64,000 nucleotides of DNA from Myxococcales bacterium (GCA_012514535.1 JAAZAA010000227.1:1-64000); one strand, 5' to 3'. Shown: positions 40,692 to 51,491, counted from the stretch's first letter. Program-made: numbers and translations. Notes: generated from the sequence alone by a model not told the origin.

Positions 40692-41054
40692 ATGACGAAG
40701 GCCCAACTGAAGAAGTTCAAGGATCTCCTCGAGGCGAAGCAGCGGGATATTCTGCGCCGTGCGCAGCAGACCCTCGACGAGGACATGACCCTCGACGCGG
40801 ACGATCTTCCGGACGAGATGGACCTGGCCTCGAGTGAGTACCTCCAGTCGTTCACGTTTCGTCTCCGCGGCCGCGAGAAGGTCTTCCTGGAGAAGATCCA
40901 GAAGGCCCTCGAGCGGATCGAGGACGGAAGCTACGGCGTTTGCGAGGATTGCGGGGAGGAGATCTCCGCCAAGCGTCTCGAGGCTCGCCCCGAGACGACC
41001 CTCTGCATCCGTTGCAAGGAAGATCAGGAGCGCGTCGAGCGCGATTTCGGCTGA
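40692..41054 (+). CDS. dksA: RNA polymerase-binding transcription factor DksA/TraR family
   Basis: 120 aa, coiled coil plus C4 zinc finger CEDCGEEISAKRLEARPETTLCIRC. Confidence 0.9.
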   Translation: MTKAQLKKFKDLLEAKQRDILRRAQQTLDEDMTLDADDLPDEMDLASSEYLQSFTFRLRGREKVFLEKIQKALERIEDGSYGVCEDCGEEISAKRLEARPETTLCIRCKEDQERVERDFG

Positions 41055-41181
41055 GCAGGCCTCACCCTGAAGGCCCCCCGACGCCCCGTGGCGCCGCGAA
41101 GAGCCCCTCGAGCAGGAGCTCCTCGGCGGCGCTTCCGGGGCTGTTGGCGTTCGCCTGCCGTCTGGGGAGTTGCAGCAAGAG

Positions 41182-44100
41182 TCAGCGACTCCGCCGGCGA
41201 TCCGCGCTCGCGCCAGAACCCGTGCGGGAACGGGCCGCGGGAGCCGCCTTGGCTTTGTCCGCGCCCTTCGCCGAGGTCTTCTTCGTCGACGAGGCCTTGC
41301 CTGCAGCGGCTTTGCCCGCAGAGGAGCTCTTGGCGCTCGGCGCCTTGCTCGAGCCGACCTTCGTCGTCGCCTTGGCGGGGACCCTCTCCGACGAGGCCCT
41401 GTCCGAGGATGCGGTCTTGCTCGGGGGAGACTTCGAGTTGGCCTTGGCCGCTCGAGGGGCGACGGCGCTCCGGTAGAGGCTGCCGTCCAAGACCTCCCGC
41501 AACGCGCGCCCCGTGTGGCTCTCCGGGCACGCGGCGACCTCCTCGGGCGTGCCCTCCACGACGACGCTGCCGCCGCCTTCGCCGCCCTCGGGGCCCATGT
41601 CGATCACCCAGTCCGAGCACGCCACGACCTCGAGGTTGTGCTCGATGAGGACGATCGTGTTGCCCGCGTCCCGCAGATCGAGCAGCGCGCGGGTGAGCAG
41701 CTCGATGTCCGAGAAGTGGAGCCCGGTGGTGGGCTCGTCGAGCACGTAGAGCGTCTGCCCCGTCGCTTTGCGGCTCAGCTCGCTGGCGAGCTTCACGCGC
41801 TGCGCCTCACCGCCGGACAGGGTGGTCGCGGGCTGCCCCAGCTGGATATAGCCGAGGCCCACCTGTCGGAGCGCCGTCAGCTTGTCGAAGATGCGCTGAA
41901 TCGGCTGGAACAGATCGTAGGCTTCGTCGACCGTGAGCTCGAGCACGTCGGCGATCGACATGCCCCGGTAGAGGATCTCGAGGGTCTCGCGGTTGTAGCG
42001 CTTCCCCCCGCACGCGTCACAAGCGACGTAGACGTCGGGCAAGAAGTGCATCTCCACTCGGAGCACGCCGTCGCCCTGACACGCCTCGCAGCGGCCGCCC
42101 TTGACGTTGAAGGAGAAGCGACCGGGCTTGTAGCCCCGCGCGCGGGCGTCCGGCAGCGTGGCGTAGAGCTCGCGCAGGTGAGTGAAGATGCCGGTGTAGG
42201 TGGCGGGGTTGGAGCGCGGCGTACGACCGATGGGGGCCTGGTCGATGCTGATCACCTTGTCGATGTGCTCGAGGCCCTCGATGGCGTCGCAGGGCCCCAC
42301 CCAGCCGCTGGCGCCGTACAGCTTGGCCCGGGTGGCGCTCAGCAGGGTGTCGACGATCAGGCTGCTCTTGCCCGAGCCGCTCACGCCCGTGACGGACGTG
42401 ATGAGACCCAGGGGCACCTCGACGGTCACGTTCCTGAGGTTGTGCGCGCGCGCGTTGACGACGCGGAGGCGCTCCGGTGGGGGGGCGCGGCGCTGGGCGG
42501 GGATCGGCAGGCGCTTCGCCCCCGAGAGGTACGGTCCGGTGACGGAGTTGGGGTTCCTGGTGAGCTCTTCGGGGGTGCCTTCGGCGACGATGCGCCCGCC
42601 GTGAGCGCCCGCACCCGGGCCCATGTCGACGACGTAGTCGGCGGCGAGGATGGCGTCGCGGTCGTGCTCGACGACGAGCACGCTGTTGCCCTTCACGACG
42701 AGCCGACGCAGCGCCTCGAGGAGACGATTGTTGTCGCGGGAGTGCAGGCCCACGCTCGGCTCGTCGAGCACGTAGAGCACGCCGACGAGCGAGGCGCCGA
42801 TTTGCGTCGCCAAGCGGATGCGCTGCCCCTCGCCGCCAGACAGCGTCTGCGCGGCTCGATCGAGGGTCAGGTAATCGAGGCCGACGTCGAGGAGGAAGCC
42901 GAGACGCTCCGCGATGGCGCGGATGAGGGGCTCGGCGATGGCCGCTTCCCGCCCCCCCAGCTGGTCTCCCTGGAGCACTTCGCTCAAGAACTGGCGCAGC
43001 TTGCGCAGGGACATGCGGCACAGCTGGCCGATGTGGTGTCCCGCCACCTTCACGCTGAGCGCCTCCGGGCGGAGGCGCATGCCCTCGCACGCGGGGCAGG
43101 TCTGGGTGACGACGAAGCGACTCAGATCCTCCGGTCCCACGGCGCCCTCTTCGGGCTCCTCACCCTCCTCGAGGCCGCCCGTCTCCAGCATGCGCTCCAG
43201 GCGACCCACGATGCCGGGGTAGGTGACCTTGCGTTTGGTCTCGCCGTGCAGGAGCGCCTGGCGTTGTGCCTCGGGGAGATCCTTCCAGGGCGTGTCCGGA
43301 TCGATCTTGAGGATCTCGACGGCGCGGTGCACCTCGGTGGCCGTCGCCATCGATCCTCGGCGACCGAACGCGGCCACCGCCCCCTCGCGCAGGGTGCGCG
43401 TCTCGTCGGGCACGATGCGCGCGGGATCCACCGCGGACTTCAGCCCCAGGCCGCCGCACTCCGGGCAGGCGCCGTGGGGGCTGTTGAAGGAGAAGAGGCG
43501 CGGCTCCAGCGGCGGCAGGGTGATGCCGTGCTCCCAGGAGACGTGGCGCTCGCTCATGACCAGGGGGTCGTTTCCGTCGAGCAGGTCGACGAGCACGGTG
43601 CCCTCGCCGAGCTTCAAGGCCAGCTCGACGGAATCGGTGAGGCGGCCCTTGATGTCGTCCCGGACCACGATGCGATCGACGACCACGTCGAGATCGTGGG
43701 GGACCTTCGGATCGACCCGGAGATCCTCCCCGAGATCGACGTTCTCGCCGTCGACGCGCGCGCGGACGTATCCCTCCCGACGCAGCCGGCGCAGCTCCTC
43801 GGCGAGATCTCCGCGCTGGCCACGCGCCACACGCGCCAGCAGGACGGCCCGGGTGCCCTCACCGCGGGCGACGATGCCATCGACGATCTCCTGGACCGTA
43901 TAAGCCTTCAGCACCTTCCCCGAGATGGGGCAGTGGGGCACCCCCACGCGAGCGAACAAAAGGCGCAGGTAGTCGGCGATCTCCGTGACGGTCCCCACCG
44001 TCGAGCGCGGGCTCTTGCCGAGGGCGCGCTGCTCGATCGCGATGGCCGGACTGAGCCCGTCGATGCTCTCGACGGCCGGCTTGGGCAGCTGATCCAGGAA

Positions 44101-44289
44101 CTGCCGCGCGTAGGCGGAGAGGGACTCCACATAGCGGCGTTGCCCTTCGGCATAGATGGTGTCGAAGGCGAGCGACGACTTGCCGGACCCGCTCGGTCCC
44201 GTGATGACCACGAGCCGATTGCGGGGCAGCTCGCAGGAGACGTTCTTCAGGTTGTGCTGCGTCGCACCCGTGACGACCAGGCTCTGCAT
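41182..44289 (-). CDS. uvrA: Excinuclease ABC subunit UvrA
   Basis: [35 protein letters not shown], two ABC ATPase halves, Zn fingers (CPAC, CEAC/CDAC), [12 protein letters not shown]. Lys/Ala/Ser-rich tail of about 90 aa. Confidence 0.97.
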   Translation of the reverse strand: MQSLVVTGATQHNLKNVSCELPRNRLVVITGPSGSGKSSLAFDTIYAEGQRRYVESLSAYARQFLDQLPKPAVESIDGLSPAIAIEQRALGKSPRSTVGTVTEIADYLRLLFARVGVPHCPISGKVLKAYTVQEIVDGIVARGEGTRAVLLARVARGQRGDLAEELRRLRREGYVRARVDGENVDLGEDLRVDPKVPHDLDVVVDRIVVRDDIKGRLTDSVELALKLGEGTVLVDLLDGNDPLVMSERHVSWEHGITLPPLEPRLFSFNSPHGACPECGGLGLKSAVDPARIVPDETRTLREGAVAAFGRRGSMATATEVHRAVEILKIDPDTPWKDLPEAQRQALLHGETKRKVTYPGIVGRLERMLETGGLEEGEEPEEGAVGPEDLSRFVVTQTCPACEGMRLRPEALSVKVAGHHIGQLCRMSLRKLRQFLSEVLQGDQLGGREAAIAEPLIRAIAERLGFLLDVGLDYLTLDRAAQTLSGGEGQRIRLATQIGASLVGVLYVLDEPSVGLHSRDNNRLLEALRRLVVKGNSVLVVEHDRDAILAADYVVDMGPGAGAHGGRIVAEGTPEELTRNPNSVTGPYLSGAKRLPIPAQRRAPPPERLRVVNARAHNLRNVTVEVPLGLITSVTGVSGSGKSSLIVDTLLSATRAKLYGASGWVGPCDAIEGLEHIDKVISIDQAPIGRTPRSNPATYTGIFTHLRELYATLPDARARGYKPGRFSFNVKGGRCEACQGDGVLRVEMHFLPDVYVACDACGGKRYNRETLEILYRGMSIADVLELTVDEAYDLFQPIQRIFDKLTALRQVGLGYIQLGQPATTLSGGEAQRVKLASELSRKATGQTLYVLDEPTTGLHFSDIELLTRALLDLRDAGNTIVLIEHNLEVVACSDWVIDMGPEGGEGGGSVVVEGTPEEVAACPESHTGRALREVLDGSLYRSAVAPRAAKANSKSPPSKTASSDRASSERVPAKATTKVGSSKAPSAKSSSAGKAAAGKASSTKKTSAKGADKAKAAPAARSRTGSGASADRRRSR

Positions 44290-44575
44290 GGGGCTGCCGA
44301 CATATCACAGCTTGCCGGGAGGTTTCTCGTTCTTCGGGCGTGATCGAGCCCGACGGTGCCCGCCAAGGGGCGGCGGTTGCTCAGCTCCCCGGCTTCGACT
44401 AGCTTTGCCGCCGTGGAGCTCGTGTGGAGCCGTCCTCTGAGTGCGCCCGTCCCCCGAGGGAGGAGACTGCGCTTCGGGGGGTCACCGCTCGGGGGCTTCG
44501 GGCGACCCGCGCTCCGAGAGGGGGTGGCGTCCGACACGCTCGTGGGTGGAGGGGGATGGCTTTTCGCGGGACCGC

Positions 44576-44649
44576 GGGCCCATAGCTCAATCGGTCAGAG
44601 CCCCCGGCTCATAACCGGGTTGTTCCTGGTTCGAACCCAGGTGGGCCCA
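44576..44649 (+). tRNA. tRNA with CAT anticodon (Met or lysidine-type Ile2)
   Basis: GGGCCCA acceptor pairs with TGGGCCC; D-stem GCTC/GAGC; anticodon stem CCCGG-CTCATAA-CCGGG; T-stem CCTGG/CCAGG. CCA not encoded. Confidence 0.9.
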
Positions 44650-44729
44650 CGACGCGCCATCGGCGCGAGGACGTGCTAACGCAGGAGCCTGGAGATGCGG
44701 GCCCCCGGGCAAGGAGCCAAGAAAACACT

Positions 44730-45515
44730 GTGAGTATCGAAGCCCAAATCCAAGTTCTCAAAGCGTTGGCAGCCCTGGACGCCGAGCTGGCGGAGCTCGA
44801 AGGGGGGTTGAGCCGCGAACGAGAGACCATCGAGAGCAAGCGCAGCCTGCTCGAGGAGCTCGACAACCGCGTCCGCTTGAACTCCGAGAGCATCCAGGAG
44901 CTCGACAAGACGCGCTCACAGCTCCTGGCGGAGCTGCGGCAGATGAGCGCTCAGGTCGATCGAGCGCGGGAGAAGCTGGCGCGCTGCCGCAACGAGCGCG
45001 AAGCCAACGCCGCCCAGCGGGAGCTCGAAGAGCTGCGCAAGCTCTACCGAGACCGCGAGCACGAGATGGAGAAGCTCGTGGGGGTGGCGGACGAGGTGAA
45101 GGGCGACGTCGAGGCGACGAGCAAGCGCCGCGAGGAGCTCGCGGGGGAGCTCGGCGAAGCCGAAGGCGCGGTCTCGGAACAGATCGCGAGCTTCGAGCAG
45201 CAGCTGGAGGAGAAGCGCACCCGGCGAGCAGCGCTCGGTCGAGAGATCGATCAGGTCCTGTTTCGGCGCTACGAGCTCATCCGCAAGCGTCGAGGCACGG
45301 GCGTGGCCGAGGCGGCGAACGGCGGTTGCACGGCGTGCCACATCACGCTGCCGCCGATGCTGTTCCAGAAGATCATGCAGGGTGGTCCCCTGCAGCAGTG
45401 CCCGAGCTGCAACCGCATCCTCTACTTCGAGGTGACCCCACCCCAGAGCGGGGAGCAGGGCGCCGACGGAGCCGAGGCCGAGGACGCAGGGACGTCGGTC
45501 GATCAGGCCGGCTGA
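44730..45515 (+). CDS. C4-type zinc ribbon, coiled-coil protein
   Basis: GTG start VSIEAQIQVLKALAALDAELAELEG; long coiled coil; CTACHITLPPMLFQKIMQGGPLQQCPSCNRILYF zinc ribbon. Confidence 0.85.
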   Translation: MSIEAQIQVLKALAALDAELAELEGGLSRERETIESKRSLLEELDNRVRLNSESIQELDKTRSQLLAELRQMSAQVDRAREKLARCRNEREANAAQRELEELRKLYRDREHEMEKLVGVADEVKGDVEATSKRREELAGELGEAEGAVSEQIASFEQQLEEKRTRRAALGREIDQVLFRRYELIRKRRGTGVAEAANGGCTACHITLPPMLFQKIMQGGPLQQCPSCNRILYFEVTPPQSGEQGADGAEAEDAGTSVDQAG

Positions 45516-45535
45516 GGCCGTGAGAGCCCGCCCTC

Positions 45536-47044
45536 GTGAAAGCCTGCCCACAGTGCGGCCGCCTGTACCCTGACGACGCGGGGTTCTGCCCTGTCGAGGG
45601 GACGCAGCTGACGCGAGCGACCCAAGCGCCGCCTCCGACCGACGCGAGCGACGAGCGCGTCGGTACGGTCTTGTTCGATCGCTACCAGATCCGTCGCGTC
45701 GTGGCGGACGGCGGGATGGGGCGCGTCTACGAGGCGCTGGACCTGGCAGAGCGCCGGAGCGTGGCGCTGAAGATTCTGCACGCCGAGGTCGCCCAGGATC
45801 CGGTGCAGGTCGAGCGCTTCAAGCGTGAGTTCGAAGTGAGCGGGGAGCTGCCCCACGAGCACATCGTGGACGTGCACGACTTCCGCCCGACCCAGGATGG
45901 GTCCTACGCCCTCGTGATGGAGTTCCTCTATGGCGAGGAGCTCAGCGCGACCTTGAAGCGCGAGGGGGTGCTCCACCCAGGGCGCGTGGTGCGGATGGCG
46001 AGCCAGGTGGCGGTGGGGCTGGACTGGGCCCACGAACGCCAGCTCGTGCACCGGGATCTGAAGCCCGACAACGTCTTCCTGTGCCAGCAGCCCGACGGAG
46101 ATCGCGTCAAGGTGCTCGACTTCGGCTCCGTGAAGGACACGGCGGACGGCGCCAAGCGGCTCACGGTGATGGGGACGACCATCGGGTCGCCGTTCTACAT
46201 GGCGCCCGAGCAGGCGCAGGGGCTCGACACCCTCGATCAGCGCGCCGACGTGTGGGCCCTCGCGGCGATCACCTACGAGTGCGTCACGGGGCAGGTGCCC
46301 TTTCCGGGGGACAACGGGCCCAGGATCCTGGTGGAGATCCTGACGAAGGAACCGCTGTCGCCGAGCCAGGTGGGGGCGAACCGCAGGTATCCCGTGCCGC
46401 CCACGCTGGATCCGGTGATCGCTCGCGCCTTGAAGAAGACGGCGGCGGTCCGCACCGCCTCCGTCGGTCGCTTCGCCGATGAGCTGGGGCAGGCCTATGG
46501 GCTCGAGGGCGATCACCGGGTGTGGGCCGAGCTCCCGGAGCGAGAGCTCGTGGCAGCCATCGACCGCAAGATGCCCGAGCTGCTCCAGGCGCGCCCTGTG
46601 ACCACCCCCCGCGACGCGGTCGACGAGTTCTTCGGGGAGCTCGACTCCCTGGGACACGAGGGCGCGCTCCTGGGAGGCGCCGCTGCACCCGCGCCCGCTG
46701 CACCCGCGCCCGCTGCACCCGCGTCGGAGCCCGCCGCACCCGCGGCGCAGCACGCCGCGGTCACCCAGGACGCCCCCCCGGCCGTGCTTCCACCGGCCGC
46801 GGCCATCTCCGCCACGACGGGCGCGAACCAGAGCGCCGAGCCGCGCGACCAGGGCCGGGTCCCCACGGCGGACGGGCTCGATCCCATGACCCAGGCCATG
46901 GCCGCGGCCCAACGCGGGCTCGAGGAGGACGATCTGCGGCCGCACGGGGTCCCCCAGGGCCCGCCCCGCTGGCTCTTGCCGGCCCTCGCGGGAGGTCTGG
47001 TGGTGCTGCTGCTGGTCGCTGGCGGGCTGTTTCTGCTGTCGTGA
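45536..47044 (+). CDS. Ser/Thr protein kinase with N-terminal zinc ribbon and C-terminal TM
   Basis: MKACPQCGRLYPDDAGFCPVEG; kinase motifs GGMGRVYEALD, VALKIL, LVHRDLKPDNVFL, DFGSVKD; C-terminal TM. Confidence 0.92.
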   Translation: MKACPQCGRLYPDDAGFCPVEGTQLTRATQAPPPTDASDERVGTVLFDRYQIRRVVADGGMGRVYEALDLAERRSVALKILHAEVAQDPVQVERFKREFEVSGELPHEHIVDVHDFRPTQDGSYALVMEFLYGEELSATLKREGVLHPGRVVRMASQVAVGLDWAHERQLVHRDLKPDNVFLCQQPDGDRVKVLDFGSVKDTADGAKRLTVMGTTIGSPFYMAPEQAQGLDTLDQRADVWALAAITYECVTGQVPFPGDNGPRILVEILTKEPLSPSQVGANRRYPVPPTLDPVIARALKKTAAVRTASVGRFADELGQAYGLEGDHRVWAELPERELVAAIDRKMPELLQARPVTTPRDAVDEFFGELDSLGHEGALLGGAAAPAPAAPAPAAPASEPAAPAAQHAAVTQDAPPAVLPPAAAISATTGANQSAEPRDQGRVPTADGLDPMTQAMAAAQRGLEEDDLRPHGVPQGPPRWLLPALAGGLVVLLLVAGGLFLLS

Positions 47045-47195
47045 GCGGCTCTCGGAGCCCCTCTGGCGGCCCCGTGGCGGTTGTGCTGGGGCGGACGGCG
47101 AAGGAAACTCCTGGCGATCCGCGACGTACGTGCCCAGGATGGAAGAAGAGTCCCCCTTCGTGGGTTGGGTCAGCGACGTCACCCCCGAGAACCGC

Positions 47196-47795
47196 ATGTC
47201 CACTCCCGCAGCATCTCCATCGTCTCCCCCTCTCATCGCTCGGACCACCGCGGGGCTGCGGCTCCTCGGGCTCTGCGCGGGCGCGCTGATCGCCCTCGCG
47301 GCCTGCGAGCGCGCCGACGCGCGGGTCTCGAAGGAGACCGGCACCGAGGCCGTGGTCGGGGAGGGGCAGGGCGCAGCGTCCAGGGGAGCGACCCCGGGAG
47401 ACCCGAGCGCCCCCGCGGAGGCCGAGGCCGTCGCCGGCCAGGCCACGTATCGGGAAGAGGCCTTCGAGCTCGCGATCGCGCCACCCGCGGAGGCGAAGGC
47501 AGGGGAGGCGGCGGAGGCGATCGTCACCCTCCAGGCCAAGCCCCCCTACAAGGTGAACGAGGAGTACCCCATCAAGCTGAAGCTCGGGTCGAGCGCGGGG
47601 CTCACGTTCCCGGCCCCCGTCGTCGGCAAGGACAAGGCCACCGTGGAGGTCCAGAAGGCGGTGATGAAGGTCCCCTTCACCGCGAGCGCCGCCGGGGAGC
47701 ACACCCTCGGGGGCACCTTCTCCTTCAGCGTCTGCACGGACGAGCGCTGCCTTATCGAGAAGCGCGAGCTCGCCGTCCAGATCGCCGTGCGTTGA
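47196..47795 (+). CDS. Lipoprotein, function unknown (C-terminal Cys pair)
   Basis: Lipobox LCAGALIALAACERAD; C-terminal SVCTDERCLIEKRELAVQ. An in-frame upstream start exists at 47130. Confidence 0.65.
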   Translation: MSTPAASPSSPPLIARTTAGLRLLGLCAGALIALAACERADARVSKETGTEAVVGEGQGAASRGATPGDPSAPAEAEAVAGQATYREEAFELAIAPPAEAKAGEAAEAIVTLQAKPPYKVNEEYPIKLKLGSSAGLTFPAPVVGKDKATVEVQKAVMKVPFTASAAGEHTLGGTFSFSVCTDERCLIEKRELAVQIAVR

Positions 47796-48051
47796 TCAGC
47801 GCAGCGAGCGTCACGTCAGCGCGGGCATCGTCCGCCTGCCGCACAGGGGAGCCCGCTGTGTCGGTCGCGCGCTGATGGAGTCCTCACGTCCCGGTCTCTG
47901 ACGGGGGCGAACGAGGGACTTCCGGAAACCGTCCAGGAACGGCGCGGGCAACGCTCGCGGCAACCTAGAAGCGGGCCTACGTGCCAGCTCTCGACCCGGG
48001 GGCCGCGGGGGCCCTGCCGCCTCCAGGGGCGGTACGTGTTATGTTGGTGGC

Positions 48052-50304
48052 ATGGGAAAGAGCGCGGTCGTGGACGAACTCCGGAACATCGCTGGCGCGG
48101 TGCAGGCCGATTTCGCGCGGCAGCGTCGGGTGCTGTCCTTCCAGGAGTACCTGGACCTCTTCGCGCAGGATCCCGTGCGGCACTCGCGCGACGCGGCCAC
48201 CTACCTGCGTGACGCCTTCGACTTCTACGGCAGCGAAGAGGTCGAGCGCCCGTGGGGGCGCCAGAACAGATTTCGACTGTTCGATCAGCCCTTCGCGGAG
48301 CCCGGCGATCGAGCCAGGGACGCGCTGGTCGGGCAGGAGGCGGTCCAGGGCGAGATCTACCGGGTGCTCAGTAACTTCGTCCGGGAAGGGCGACCGAACC
48401 GTGTGCTGCTTCTGCACGGCCCCAACGGCTCGGCCAAGAGCACGATCGCGGCCTGCTTGATGCGCGCTCTGGAGCACTACTCGTCCTGCGACGAGGGGGC
48501 GCTCTACAGGTTCCATTGGGTGTTCCCCAGCCAGACCACGCTGCGGGGCGCGATCGGCTTCGGGGGGCCGAAGAGCATGACCGAGCGCGGGGCGAGCTAC
48601 GCCCACCTCAGCGACGATCAGATCGACGCGCGCCTGTTCGTGGAGCTGCGGGACCACCCCCTGTTCCTCTTGCCCCAGCGCATGCGACGCGAGCTCATCG
48701 AGCGCCTTTACCGAGAGGCTGGGTGTGAGCGCAGCCCACCGCGCTGGTTGACCCACGGCGGGCTCTGCCAGAAGAGCCGCCGCATCTACGAGACCCTGCT
48801 GTCGAGCTACGGCGGCTCCCTCGAGGAGGTCCTGCGGCACATCCAGGTGGAGCGCTACTTCATCTCGCGGCGGTACCGCATCGGCGCCGTCACCTTGGGA
48901 CCGCAGCTGTCCGTGGACGCAGGGGAGCGCCAGGTGACCATCGATCGCAGCGTCGCGGGCTTGCCGGCGTCGCTCCAGGGGCTCGCCCTCTTCGAGGTCT
49001 TCGGGGAGCTCGTGGACGCGGCAGGCGGGCTGCTCGAATACTCGGATTTGTTGAAGCGCCCCCTGGACGCGTTCAAGTATCTGCAGATCACCGCGGAGAC
49101 CGGTGAGGTGGCGCTGCAGACGCAGACCCTCCAGGTCAACTGTGTGCTCCTCGCGAGCGGCAACGAGGCGCACCTCGGCGCGTTCCGGGCGCACCCGGAG
49201 TTCGAGAGCTTTCGGGGCCGGCTCGAGCTCGTGCGCGTGCCGTATCTGCGGAGCTGGCGCGACGAGGTGAAGATCTACGACGCCCAGATCGTGCCCCACG
49301 TGAACGGCCACGTTGCCCCCCACGCGACGGAGGTCGCGGCGATGTTCGCGGTGCTGACGCGCATGCAGAAGCCGAGCGCCGATCGGCACCCCCGCGAGCT
49401 CCGGGAGCTCGTCCTGGAGCTGACCGCCGTCGAGAAGATGGACCTGTACACGGACGGCCGCGCACCGAAGCGCCTCGACGAGGAGGCTGCGAAGCTGCTG
49501 CGGGCCGCCATCCCCGATCTCTACCGGGAGGGGGAGGCGTCGGTCGACTACGAGGGGAGCAGCGGGGCGAGCCCTCGAGAGATGCGGGTCGTCCTCCTCG
49601 ACGCGGCTCAGAACCGCCGGTACGGCTACCTGTCTCCCTTCGCGGTGTTGGACGAGCTGGAGCACCTCTGCGAGCGTGTGAACGAGTACACGTTCTTGCA
49701 GCAGGAGCGCCTCCCCGGCGGCTATCACGACACGACGGCGTTTCGAGAGGTCTTGCTCCATCGGGTGCTGGACGCCTTCGAGGACGAGCTCCGCCTCGTC
49801 AGCGGCATCGTCGAGGAGACGCGCTACCTCGAGCTGTTCGATCGCTACGTCACCCACGTCAGCTACTGGACGAAGGGAGAGCAGCTGCGCAACCCCCTGA
49901 CGGGCGCGTACGAGGAGCCGGACAAGGCCCTGTTCGCCGAGGTGGAGCGCCTGCTCGGCGTCAGCGACAAGCCCGAGGCGTTCCGGCACTCGCTCATCAA
50001 CGCCATCGCGGCGTGGGCCATCGATCACCCCGACGAGGCGGCGGACAACCGCCGCGTGTTCGCCGATCACCTGCGGCGGCTCCGGGACGCGGTCTACTCC
50101 GAGCGCCGGGTGACCCTGGCCAAGCTCTGTCGGGACATCGTGCTCCTGTTGCGGGAGGACAGCGCCGGCCTCGACGAGGATCGCAAGCGGGAAGCCCGCG
50201 CCGCGGTGGATGCCCTGAACCGTGACTACGGCTACATCGACGACTCCGTCGCGGACGTCGCGGCGGTGCTCCTGCGCCGGCGGTACGCCGAGCTCCTCCA
50301 CTGA
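48052..50304 (+). CDS. prkA: PrkA-family serine protein kinase (AAA+)
   Basis: RNRFRLFDQPF, DALVGQEAVQGEIYRVLSNFVREG, LLLHGPNGSAKSTIAACL Walker A; about 750 aa as expected for PrkA. Confidence 0.85.
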   Translation: MGKSAVVDELRNIAGAVQADFARQRRVLSFQEYLDLFAQDPVRHSRDAATYLRDAFDFYGSEEVERPWGRQNRFRLFDQPFAEPGDRARDALVGQEAVQGEIYRVLSNFVREGRPNRVLLLHGPNGSAKSTIAACLMRALEHYSSCDEGALYRFHWVFPSQTTLRGAIGFGGPKSMTERGASYAHLSDDQIDARLFVELRDHPLFLLPQRMRRELIERLYREAGCERSPPRWLTHGGLCQKSRRIYETLLSSYGGSLEEVLRHIQVERYFISRRYRIGAVTLGPQLSVDAGERQVTIDRSVAGLPASLQGLALFEVFGELVDAAGGLLEYSDLLKRPLDAFKYLQITAETGEVALQTQTLQVNCVLLASGNEAHLGAFRAHPEFESFRGRLELVRVPYLRSWRDEVKIYDAQIVPHVNGHVAPHATEVAAMFAVLTRMQKPSADRHPRELRELVLELTAVEKMDLYTDGRAPKRLDEEAAKLLRAAIPDLYREGEASVDYEGSSGASPREMRVVLLDAAQNRRYGYLSPFAVLDELEHLCERVNEYTFLQQERLPGGYHDTTAFREVLLHRVLDAFEDELRLVSGIVEETRYLELFDRYVTHVSYWTKGEQLRNPLTGAYEEPDKALFAEVERLLGVSDKPEAFRHSLINAIAAWAIDHPDEAADNRRVFADHLRRLRDAVYSERRVTLAKLCRDIVLLLREDSAGLDEDRKREARAAVDALNRDYGYIDDSVADVAAVLLRRRYAELLH

Positions 50305-50472
50305 GTTCCCGGGGAGGACCCGGAGGGCCTCTGACCGCCTCTGGAGGGCCTCTGACGGGGCTTCGGCGCGTCAACGGGGTTTGGGCCGCCCTCCACGGGC
50401 TCTGGACGCCAGGGCGCCCCCTCCGCTCCGTCCTCGCCGGAGGCTGTCCAAAGGCTGGGGCGCCGCCACGCC

Positions 50473-50502
50473 CGAACGGCCTGCCTTTCGGCAGACCGTT
50501 CG
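50473..50502 (+). terminator. Stem-loop between prkA and tatD genes
   Basis: CGAACGGCCTGCC TTTC GGCAGACCGTTCG, one internal mismatch. Confidence 0.45.
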
Positions 50503-50522
50503 TCACGCTAGGGAGAGGTCTC

Positions 50523-51311
50523 ATGCTCATCGACACGCACTGTCATCTGGATCCGGGACACTGCGGGGCTGGCCCCGACGAGCTCTTGAGCCGAGCGCGG
50601 AGCGAGGGCGTCGGCGGGGTCGTGTGCATCGGCGTGGGCGGCCTCGAGCAGGCGCGCTTCGCGGTGGAGCTCGCCTCGAGGCGGGCGGACGTCGCGGCGA
50701 CCGTTGGAGTCCACCCGCACGACGCCTCGAGCCACGACACCGAGCTCGCGGCGGAGCTGCGGGGGCTGCTCCAAAGCGGCGGTGCGGTCGCGGTCGGAGA
50801 GGTGGGGCTCGACTACCACTACGACCACTCGCCCCGGGACATCCAGCGGGAGGTCTTCGCGAGCTACGTCGCGCTCGCCCGCGAGCTCGGGCTGCCCCTG
50901 GTGATCCACACGCGGAGCGCCCCCGCGGACACCCTCGATCTGCTCCGCGCCGAGCGCGCCGCCGACGTGGGCGGCGTGATCCACTGCTTCAGCGAGGATC
51001 TGAGCTTCGCTCGCCAGGCGCTGGACCTCGGCTTCTACCTGTCCTTCTCGGGCATCGTCACCTTCAAGAAGGCAACGGAGATCCAGGAGGTCGCGGCCTG
51101 GGCGCCCCTGGAGCGCGTGCTGGTGGAGACGGACAGCCCCTATCTCGCGCCCGTCCCGTACCGCGGCAAGACCAACGAGCCCGCCTACGTGACGCACACG
51201 GCGCGCTTCGTGGCGGACCTCCGAGGCACGCCCTACGAGGAGCTGTGCGCGGCCACCACCGCCAACGCCCGCGCCCTGTTCCGCTTGCCGCCTACCTTCG
51301 GGGAAGCGTGA
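50523..51311 (+). CDS. TatD family metal-dependent hydrolase
   Basis: MLIDTHCHLD, GEVGLDYHYDHSP, VIHTRSA, HCFSEDLSFARQAL, LVETDSPYLAPVPYRGKTNEPAYV. Confidence 0.95.
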   Translation: MLIDTHCHLDPGHCGAGPDELLSRARSEGVGGVVCIGVGGLEQARFAVELASRRADVAATVGVHPHDASSHDTELAAELRGLLQSGGAVAVGEVGLDYHYDHSPRDIQREVFASYVALARELGLPLVIHTRSAPADTLDLLRAERAADVGGVIHCFSEDLSFARQALDLGFYLSFSGIVTFKKATEIQEVAAWAPLERVLVETDSPYLAPVPYRGKTNEPAYVTHTARFVADLRGTPYEELCAATTANARALFRLPPTFGEA

Positions 51312-51414
51312 AGCGGTCTTGACAGCGCCGGGTCCGCCCAACATATTGCCGCGGCCCAAGCCGACGGCCCGTGCCGGTGGCTCGGGTGCTGCGCCGCGAG
51401 ACGGGTCGCAGAAC

Positions 51415-51491
51415 GCCGAAGTAGCTCAGTCGGTTAGAGCACGCGCTTCATAAGCGTGAGGTCGTCGGTTCAAGTCCGACCTTCGGCACCA
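51415..51491 (+). tRNA. tRNA-Met (CAT)
   Basis: GCCGAAG/CTTCGGC acceptor, D-stem GCTC/GAGC, anticodon stem CGCGC-TTCATAA-GCGTG, T-stem GTCGG/CCGAC, encoded CCA. Confidence 0.93.

Noticed and set aside
41170-44343. 1057-aa plus-strand ORF antisense to uvrA
   Set aside because: The minus strand encodes unmistakable UvrA; the plus frame lacks motifs.
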